Source: an uncultured Pelagibacteraceae bacterium (GTDB taxonomy: Bacteria > Pseudomonadota > Alphaproteobacteria > Pelagibacterales > Pelagibacteraceae). From it: 64,000 nt of DNA. The translations under genes were made by a program, and so were the position numbers. The notes beneath the pieces were generated by a model. It saw nothing but the letters and a program-made list of their open reading frames with translations, had not been told where the DNA came from and made no database searches. The DNA is taken from NCBI GenBank assembly GCA_902555465.1, contig CACDSN010000006.1, positions 1-64,000 of the forward strand. Direction: 5' to 3'. This document shows positions 57,995-64,000 of this stretch, piece by piece (the first letter of the stretch is position 1; each line of letters opens with the position of its first letter).

Positions 57995-59686
57995 ATTTAA
58001 AAGCCAATTTTTTTCTTTTTTATTTAAAAATTTAGATATTTTACCATAAACTTCTAAATTATATTTAAGCAAATATTCTTTTTCACTTGGATTTAATAAT
58101 TTTTCATTTATTAGATCTTTATCTATTGGTGCCATTGTTAAATTTTTAAATTGCAATCTATTTTTATTTTTTTCGACATAAATTAAGTTTTCAATTCTAA
58201 TTCCAAATTTTCCTTCCTCGTAATAACCAGGCTCATTACTAACTATCATTCCTTCTTTTAACTCTACAGAGTTAAACTTAGAAATTGATTGCGGTCCTTC
58301 GTGAACATTTAAAAAAAAACCTACACCGTGCCCTGTTCCATGTCCATAATCCAAATTAATTTTGTTCAAAGCTGATCTTGCTTTTTTATCAATTAAATAT
58401 CCCTTATTAAACTTATTTAAGTCATTTATCGCAACCGCTATATGCCCTTTAAGAACTCTAGTAAAAATATTTTTTACTCTTTGCGTTGGTTTTGAAAAGC
58501 ATACAGTTCTTGTAACATCTGTTGTTCCATATTTATATTGACCACCTGAGTCACATAAAAATATATCCTTTTTTTTTATTTTTCTATTCGTTTTTTGAGA
58601 TGATCTATAGTGAATGATTGCACTATTAGGACCGGAGCCCGCAATTGTGTTGAAACTTGGATAAATATATTGCTTATTTTTTTTTCTAAATTTTTCTAAC
58701 TTTTTTTCTAAAAACAATTCATCAAAACCAAAATTTTTTTCTTGTTTGATCCAATATAAAAATTTTGTTAGAGCCGCACCATCTATAATATGCGCATCTT
58801 TCATGTTTTTTATTTCAATTTTATTTTTTATAGATTTAAAATTATATATAGGATCTTCATGGTTATTTATTCGAAACCTTGATTTTATTAAACCTTGATT
58901 AAAAATTGAGCATGTTGATTTATCTATTGTAAAAAGGGACGAATTTAATTTTGATAAAACATCATAAAATCTATCAAAATCATAAAATTTTATTTTTTTA
59001 TAATTAATTTTTTTCTTTATATTTTTAATTTTTTTTAGATTTGTAAAAAAATAAATTCTTTTATTTTCGTCCAATATTAATCTAGCGTTAGGTATTGGAC
59101 TATTTGGATTATCTCTGCCCCTTATATTAAGTAGCCAAGCTACATTCTCTGGCGCTGAAACAAAAATACTATCTGATCTGTATTTTTTTATAACTCTGCT
59201 AAGTCTATTAATCTTAGATGATATGCTTTCCCCAACAAACTTTTTGTCTAACTTAAAAAACAAGTTTTCCTTTGTTTCTTTTTCTAGAAAAATTTTATCA
59301 ACCAAATTTTCATTTAACGGAATTAAATTATATTTATATCCAAAATATCTTTCTAATGTTGTTGCTGTAAATAATTTAGGATCATACCCAATTCTTTTGA
59401 ATAAGTTATTATTAATAATATCTTTAGGATAAGTGTAAGGAATTTCAATTATTTTGAAATCTCTACCACTTTCTATTTTACTCTGTATCAAGTATCTACC
59501 ATCAACAAATAAATAATTAATCGAATAAGTTATAACCGCAAAACCAGCTGAGCCAGAGAAATTTGAAATAGTTTTTAACCTATTTGGAAAAGCATATTCA
59601 CCAAAAAATTCATCATTTTTAGGTATTACATATGCATCTAAATTGTGATTTTTTAACAATTTTTTTAATTTACTAAGAGCTTTCAT
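57986..59686 (-). CDS. pepP: Xaa-Pro aminopeptidase P (M24B family)
   Basis: The 566-residue metallopeptidase resembles the long, three-domain aminopeptidase P of eukaryotes and alphaproteobacteria, and removes N-terminal residues before proline. Metal ligands are seen in CDSGGQYKYGTTDVTRTV (two Asp), GHGTGHGVGFFLNVHEGP (His), NEPGYYEEGKFGIRIENL (two Glu). Two creatinase-like N-terminal domains precede, beginning NLDAYVIPKNDEFFGEYA. It overlaps uvrD by 4 bases. Confidence 0.94.
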   Translation of the reverse strand: MKALSKLKKLLKNHNLDAYVIPKNDEFFGEYAFPNRLKTISNFSGSAGFAVITYSINYLFVDGRYLIQSKIESGRDFKIIEIPYTYPKDIINNNLFKRIGYDPKLFTATTLERYFGYKYNLIPLNENLVDKIFLEKETKENLFFKLDKKFVGESISSKINRLSRVIKKYRSDSIFVSAPENVAWLLNIRGRDNPNSPIPNARLILDENKRIYFFTNLKKIKNIKKKINYKKIKFYDFDRFYDVLSKLNSSLFTIDKSTCSIFNQGLIKSRFRINNHEDPIYNFKSIKNKIEIKNMKDAHIIDGAALTKFLYWIKQEKNFGFDELFLEKKLEKFRKKNKQYIYPSFNTIAGSGPNSAIIHYRSSQKTNRKIKKKDIFLCDSGGQYKYGTTDVTRTVCFSKPTQRVKNIFTRVLKGHIAVAINDLNKFNKGYLIDKKARSALNKINLDYGHGTGHGVGFFLNVHEGPQSISKFNSVELKEGMIVSNEPGYYEEGKFGIRIENLIYVEKNKNRLQFKNLTMAPIDKDLINEKLLNPSEKEYLLKYNLEVYGKISKFLNKKEKNWLLNLI

Positions 59687-61710
59687 GATTTAATTCTTTT
59701 TTGGTACCTTAACCACCCAGGACTTTTAATATCAGTTTCATAATCTATATCTTGATTAAATTCAAAATCAGTATTTTCATCTTGCGAAAATTGATTGTTT
59801 TTTTCAATATTTTTTTCTGGCAACTCGTCGATAAATCTGGATGAAATACTATCTATCCAATCACCCTGATAAAATCTATTCATTGAAAAAGAAATATGTG
59901 CAATTTTTTTCGCTCGTGTAATCCCAACATAAGCTAATCTTCTTTCTTCTTCTAATCCGCTCTGTCCTTTCTCTTCCATTGATTTTTGATGTGGAAACAA
60001 TCCTTCCTCCCAACCTGGTAAAAAAACAACGTCAAATTCTAAACCTTTTGAAGAATGCATGGTCATTAGGTTAACCTTTTGTCCTTCCCAATCTTGATCA
60101 ATTGAAGTTGCTAAAGCAACATGTTCTAAAAAACTTTCAAGATTATCAAATTCTTTCATCGCATTAAGAAGTTCTTTAATGTTTTCAAGTCTATTTTCAT
60201 TTTCTAGGTCTTTTTTATCTTTAAGCATTTGACTATATCCAGACTCATCTAAAATTATCTGAAGCAACTTTACATGGTTGGTTTTTTTTCTTAGATCAAA
60301 TCTCCATTTCTCTAGTAATCCTATAATAGAGCTAAGACCTAACTTAGGTTTTGGTTTTATAAGATTTAACTCAATCATTTTTTTCGCACCTTCTTCAAGT
60401 GAAAAATGATTTTTGTTTGCATAATCATAAATAGATTTAATCGTAGTTTCTCCAATTGACCTTTTGGGGACATTAACAATTCTTTCAAATGACAAATCAT
60501 CTCTTGTTTGATTTACAATTCTCAGGTATGCAATACAATCTTTAATCTCTGCCCTTTCATAAAATTTAATACCTCCAATTATTCTATAAGGTATACCTAT
60601 TTTTAAAAATCTTTCTTCAAACTCTCTTGTTTGAAAAATTGCTCTTACCAAAATAGTAATATTATTTAATTTAAATTTAGATTTTAGTTTTTCAATTTTT
60701 TCCCCTATTCCAATGGCCTCATCTTTGCCACTTCTATAGCTGTCTAAATATACATTTTCTCCTTCTTCACCATCTGTAAAAAGTGTTTTTCCAACTCTGT
60801 TTTCATTATTAGAAATAAGACTAGAGGCAACTGATAATATATTTTGAGTTGATCTGTAATTTTTTTCAAGTCTTACTATTTTTGTATTTTCATAAATTTT
60901 ATCAAACTCTAAAAAATTTTTAATTTCTGCACCTCTCCAACTATAAATTGATTGATCGTCATCACCTACACAACAGATATTTTTATTCTCTATTGATAAA
61001 AGATTTAACCATTTGCTTTGTATAAAATTTGTATCTTGATATTCATCTACCAAAATATATTTGAAATTTTTTGAATACATTTTAGTTATATCAGGATTAT
61101 TTTCAAAAATTTTGATACAATGTAAAATTAAGTCATTAAAGTCACAAGCGTTTAAATCAATAAGTTTCGATTGATAGATTTCATAGATTTTAAGAAAAGA
61201 TGTTTCGATCTTTTCATTTTTTTTTAAAATTACATCTTTAGGATACCATCCTTTATTTTTCCACTTTTCAATAATGTTAAGTATATAATTTGGAGATATT
61301 TTTTTTGTATCAATATTTTCTGATTTGCAAATATTTTTTATTAATTTCTTTTGATCCTCTTGATCTACAATAGTGAAGTTATAATTTAAATCTGCAGCCC
61401 TAGCGTGTTTTCTTAAAATCTTTACACATATAGAATGAAATGTTCCAACCCAGGGCATACCGAATTTCTTTTTTTTTAAATTATTGAGAATTCTGCTTAG
61501 CATCTCATTTGCAGCTTTGTTGGTAAAGGTCACTGCTAAAATTTCGTTTGCAGATGCTTTGCCTGATAAAACAATATGACATATTCTAGAGGTCAGCACT
61601 TTAGTCTTTCCAGATCCTGCACCAGCTACAATTAATAAAGGCCCATTTAAATAAGTAACTGCCTCCTTTTGTTTTTCGTTTAAATTATTTAAGTAATCAA
61701 AATTTAACAT
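59683..61710 (-). CDS. uvrD: UvrD/PcrA-family DNA helicase
   Basis: A superfamily 1 3'-5' helicase of 675 residues used in excision and mismatch repair. Motifs I to VI are visible: GAGSGKTKVLTSRI, TFTNKAANEM, DEYQDTNFIQ, GDDDQSIYSWRGA, LEKNYRST and TMHSSKGLEFDVVFLPGWEEGLFPH with EEERRLAYVGITRAKK. It is shorter than E. coli UvrD (about 720). It diverges from the AsmA-like gene with 34 bases between starts. With uvrB and uvrC this puts three excision repair genes in the window. Confidence 0.97.
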   Translation of the reverse strand: MLNFDYLNNLNEKQKEAVTYLNGPLLIVAGAGSGKTKVLTSRICHIVLSGKASANEILAVTFTNKAANEMLSRILNNLKKKKFGMPWVGTFHSICVKILRKHARAADLNYNFTIVDQEDQKKLIKNICKSENIDTKKISPNYILNIIEKWKNKGWYPKDVILKKNEKIETSFLKIYEIYQSKLIDLNACDFNDLILHCIKIFENNPDITKMYSKNFKYILVDEYQDTNFIQSKWLNLLSIENKNICCVGDDDQSIYSWRGAEIKNFLEFDKIYENTKIVRLEKNYRSTQNILSVASSLISNNENRVGKTLFTDGEEGENVYLDSYRSGKDEAIGIGEKIEKLKSKFKLNNITILVRAIFQTREFEERFLKIGIPYRIIGGIKFYERAEIKDCIAYLRIVNQTRDDLSFERIVNVPKRSIGETTIKSIYDYANKNHFSLEEGAKKMIELNLIKPKPKLGLSSIIGLLEKWRFDLRKKTNHVKLLQIILDESGYSQMLKDKKDLENENRLENIKELLNAMKEFDNLESFLEHVALATSIDQDWEGQKVNLMTMHSSKGLEFDVVFLPGWEEGLFPHQKSMEEKGQSGLEEERRLAYVGITRAKKIAHISFSMNRFYQGDWIDSISSRFIDELPEKNIEKNNQFSQDENTDFEFNQDIDYETDIKSPGWLRYQKRIKS

Positions 61711-61744
61711 TTTAAATTTAAGTTGTATAAGTACTCTTTAATAA

Positions 61745-63145
61745 ATGAAAAAAAATCCATTCATACTCTCTTTTAAAAGTAATTTTTTTAAAGAACAAGA
61801 TCCTTTTCATCTTGTGCTTGTATTTTTCATAATCTTTTTTGGCACAGCTATTTTTTTTTCAGTTCCTACATTCTATGACTACAAAAAATACAACCAGAAA
61901 ATTGAAAATACAATTAATAACGAATTTAAAATAAAACTCCATAACTTAGAAAATATTAGTTTCAGATTTATACCATCCCCTCATTTATTGATAAAAAAAG
62001 GTGATTTAAAAATCGGTGAAAATGAAAAAAACATTATTTCTAAATTAGAAAATATCAAAGTTTTTATTTCAATCACAGACCTTTACGATGAAAAATTTAA
62101 AATAAAAAAAATTATTGTAAATAAGGCGAACTTTTATCTAAATTCTTTGTCACTTAAGAATTTTATTCTTAATTTAAAAAAAAATATTGTTAATAATTTT
62201 ATAATAAAAAAAAGTACTTTATTTTTTAAAAATAAAAATGACGAAATTATTTTAATCTCTACTATTAAAAATTTTGACTATAAAATTGATTTTGTTAATA
62301 GCAAAAAAATTCTTAAAATAGATGGTAATATATTTGATTCGAATTATCAATTTAAGTATTTAATTGACTACAAAAAATTTAACATTCAAAATATTTATTT
62401 TGAATTAAAGGATCCTAATTTAATAATTGAAAATAACTTAATTGATAATATTCAGACCTCTGAACTAATGCAAAATGGTAATTTAAAATTTCAATTTTTA
62501 AATCAAATAAATAATTTCGATTATGAAGTTCAGAACAACCAAATTAAGTTTAAAAATAAGAATTTTAAGAATTCTATTTTAGATTTAAATGGTTCAATTA
62601 ATTTTGATCCTTTTTATTTTAATTTAACAGTTGATCTTAAAGACACAAGTCTTAGTAAATTAGAAAATTTACTATACTTTCTTTATAAAAACCGAAAACT
62701 TAAATCAGAAAATTTATCGGGTTTAATTAAATTAAATTTAAATAGTATTGATAATAAAGTATTAAAAAAAGGAGAATTAAATTTATTATTTGAAGGTGCA
62801 GATCTTAAAACAGAAAAAGAAAAATTTTATTTAAATGATTTTGCTATTTTAGAAATTTCTGAATACGAATATTTAGAAAACAATAATCAACTTCTTCAAA
62901 TTAAAATAAAAATAGAAATATTAAACAATGAAAAATTTAATCGTTTTTTATATAATTATAAAAAAGATAAAATTTTATCTAAACAAATTTATTTTACTTA
63001 TCAATTTAACGCGGATACAGGAAACAATTTTATATCAAAAGTTTCAACCAAGGGTTTTGGAAATTATTCAGAGTTCTATAAATTTAACAACTTACAACAA
63101 TTAAAAAATTTATTAAAAGACGATAATATTTTTATTCAGGAGTGA
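61745..63145 (+). CDS. AsmA-like membrane-anchored protein
   Basis: The 466-residue protein has one membrane helix near residues 24-46 ([21 protein letters not shown]) and then a long beta-rich domain. [24 protein letters not shown] resembles the AsmA N-terminal pattern in which P-x-P-x-L follows a short segment. AsmA-like proteins are thought to bridge the envelope and move phospholipids to the outer membrane. The rest is too divergent to name. Its last 14 bases overlap the convergent fumC. Confidence 0.65.
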   Translation: MKKNPFILSFKSNFFKEQDPFHLVLVFFIIFFGTAIFFSVPTFYDYKKYNQKIENTINNEFKIKLHNLENISFRFIPSPHLLIKKGDLKIGENEKNIISKLENIKVFISITDLYDEKFKIKKIIVNKANFYLNSLSLKNFILNLKKNIVNNFIIKKSTLFFKNKNDEIILISTIKNFDYKIDFVNSKKILKIDGNIFDSNYQFKYLIDYKKFNIQNIYFELKDPNLIIENNLIDNIQTSELMQNGNLKFQFLNQINNFDYEVQNNQIKFKNKNFKNSILDLNGSINFDPFYFNLTVDLKDTSLSKLENLLYFLYKNRKLKSENLSGLIKLNLNSIDNKVLKKGELNLLFEGADLKTEKEKFYLNDFAILEISEYEYLENNNQLLQIKIKIEILNNEKFNRFLYNYKKDKILSKQIYFTYQFNADTGNNFISKVSTKGFGNYSEFYKFNNLQQLKNLLKDDNIFIQE

Positions 63146-64000
63146 TCATTTTTTTTGGGTCTACAATTTTAAAATATTCTTTTTCGTTTACTAGTCCTGA
63201 TTTTATAGCCTCATGTTTTAAAGTTGTTCTATTTTTGAGAGCAGCCTTTGCTATTTTTGCAGCATTATCATATCCAATTTTAGGAGCCAAAGCTGTAACC
63301 AACATTAATGAATTTTCTAAATCATATTTTATTTTTTTGGTATCTGCTTTTATTCCTTTCACACAATATTTTGCAAAATTCATAGAACTGTCTGCTAGAA
63401 GATCAATTGATTGTAAAATATTGTGAGCAATTAATGGTTTAAAAACATTTAGTTCGAATTGACCTTGCGAACCAGCTATTGTAATACCACTGTGATTTCC
63501 AATAACTTTAACACAAACCATTGTAACTGCTTCAGATTGAGTTGGATTAACTTTGCCCGGCATTATTGAAGACCCTGGCTCATTAGTAGGAAGAATTAAT
63601 TCGCCATAACCTGCTCTTGGACCTGACCCTAAATACCTAATATCGTTAGCAATCTTCATTAAACATACTGCGGCTGTGTTTAATGTTCCTGAAAAATTAA
63701 CAATTGCGTCATGAGCTGCAAGAGCTGCAAATTTATTTTTAGCAGGTTTAAATTTTATTTTTGTAGTTTTACTTATTTCCTTGCAAATTTTTATATCAAA
63801 ATTTTTCTTAGAGTTTATACCTGTCCCTACAGCTGTACCTCCTTGAGCTAGTTGGCATATTTCATTTAGTGCATTTTTTATTCTGGATATTGTATCTTCT
63901 AGTTGTGATTGATAGCCAGAAAATTCTTGTCCAAGCGTCAAAGGTGTTGCGTCTTGTAAATGAGTTCGTCCAATCTTGATTATATTTTTAAATTGTAAAA
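63132..64000 (-). CDS. fumC: Fumarate hydratase class II, C-terminal 289 residues (gene leaves the right edge)
   Basis: The frame is open from the window edge to the stop at 63132 and does not start at the internal codon near 63941. Immediately upstream it reads [18 protein letters not shown], containing the catalytic His region. [10 protein letters not shown] and the superfamily signature [15 protein letters not shown] (with the flexible catalytic Ser loop) follow. FumC hydrates fumarate to malate in the TCA cycle and is the iron-free, oxygen-stable type. Aspartase is related but the loop and the [11 protein letters not shown] motif favour fumarase. About 170 N-terminal residues lie outside. 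Confidence 0.95.
   Translation of the reverse strand, partial: LQFKNIIKIGRTHLQDATPLTLGQEFSGYQSQLEDTISRIKNALNEICQLAQGGTAVGTGINSKKNFDIKICKEISKTTKIKFKPAKNKFAALAAHDAIVNFSGTLNTAAVCLMKIANDIRYLGSGPRAGYGELILPTNEPGSSIMPGKVNPTQSEAVTMVCVKVIGNHSGITIAGSQGQFELNVFKPLIAHNILQSIDLLADSSMNFAKYCVKGIKADTKKIKYDLENSLMLVTALAPKIGYDNAAKIAKAALKNRTTLKHEAIKSGLVNEKEYFKIVDPKKMITPE

Overview
This is a strongly A+T-rich, very gene-dense stretch of bacterial chromosome. It looks like a streamlined marine alphaproteobacterium of the SAR11 / Pelagibacterales type. That assignment is inference, based on the Lys/Asn/Ile-rich proteins, near-absence of spacers, a MurE-MurF fusion, the petP-petR/ilvE neighbourhood, a YqeY-dnaG-rpoD block and no mobile DNA. 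I see no transposase, integrase, phage gene, CRISPR array or rRNA. Nearly every base is coding, and most adjacent genes overlap or abut.

Layout. 1-2.1 kb: the end of a CCA-adding enzyme gene (+), then a minus-strand group trmL-hemF-greA. 2.2-4.8 kb: the petABC operon for the cytochrome bc1 complex (+). 4.8-10.7 kb: a minus-strand run lgt, midA-like methyltransferase, pgeF, prs, rplY, pth, ychF. 10.7-13.4 kb: a small ubiK-like gene (+), then a minus-strand regulatory module of MarR-type regulator (PetP-like), OmpR-type regulator (PetR-like) and a sensor kinase. 13.4-20.0 kb: ilvE (+), then the overlapping minus-strand chain uvrB, folM-like reductase, folB, uvrC, pgsA. 20.1-24.5 kb: aspartate aminotransferase and a Rossmann-fold protein (+), trxB (-), then an ELM1-like protein coupled to a 2OG-Fe(II) oxygenase (+). 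24.5-29.6 kb: carA-carB-MOSC plus two overlooked tiny membrane-protein ORFs (-). 29.7-34.0 kb: yqeY-dnaG-rpoD and two tRNA genes (+). 34.0-35.4 kb: mlaA-mlaC (-). 35.5-36.6 kb: an amidase and the RNase P RNA (+). 36.7-58.0 kb: a long division/cell-wall (dcw) cluster, mraZ-ftsZ-rsmH-ftsL-ftsI-murEF-mraY-murD-ftsW-murG-murC-murB-ddl-ftsQ-ftsA-lpxC-bamD-ligA (+). 58.0-64 kb: uvrD-pepP (-), an AsmA-like protein (+) and part of fumC (-).

Most genes are core housekeeping: peptidoglycan synthesis and division, respiration, nucleotide and amino-acid synthesis, excision repair, DNA replication start and transcription. The most notable points are these. ftsZ sits second in the dcw cluster instead of after ftsA. 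A three-box MraZ operator overlaps a good promoter. murE and murF are fused. Almost all convergent gene pairs overlap at their 3' ends, leaving no room for intrinsic terminators. The rpoD stop codon shares a base with a tRNA gene. DnaG has lost most of its zinc ligands. Two translationally coupled micro-ORFs lie downstream of carB-MOSC. I did not find a clearly new defence or mobile system. The best candidates for undescribed biology are the micro-ORF pair and the ELM1/2OG-oxygenase pair.
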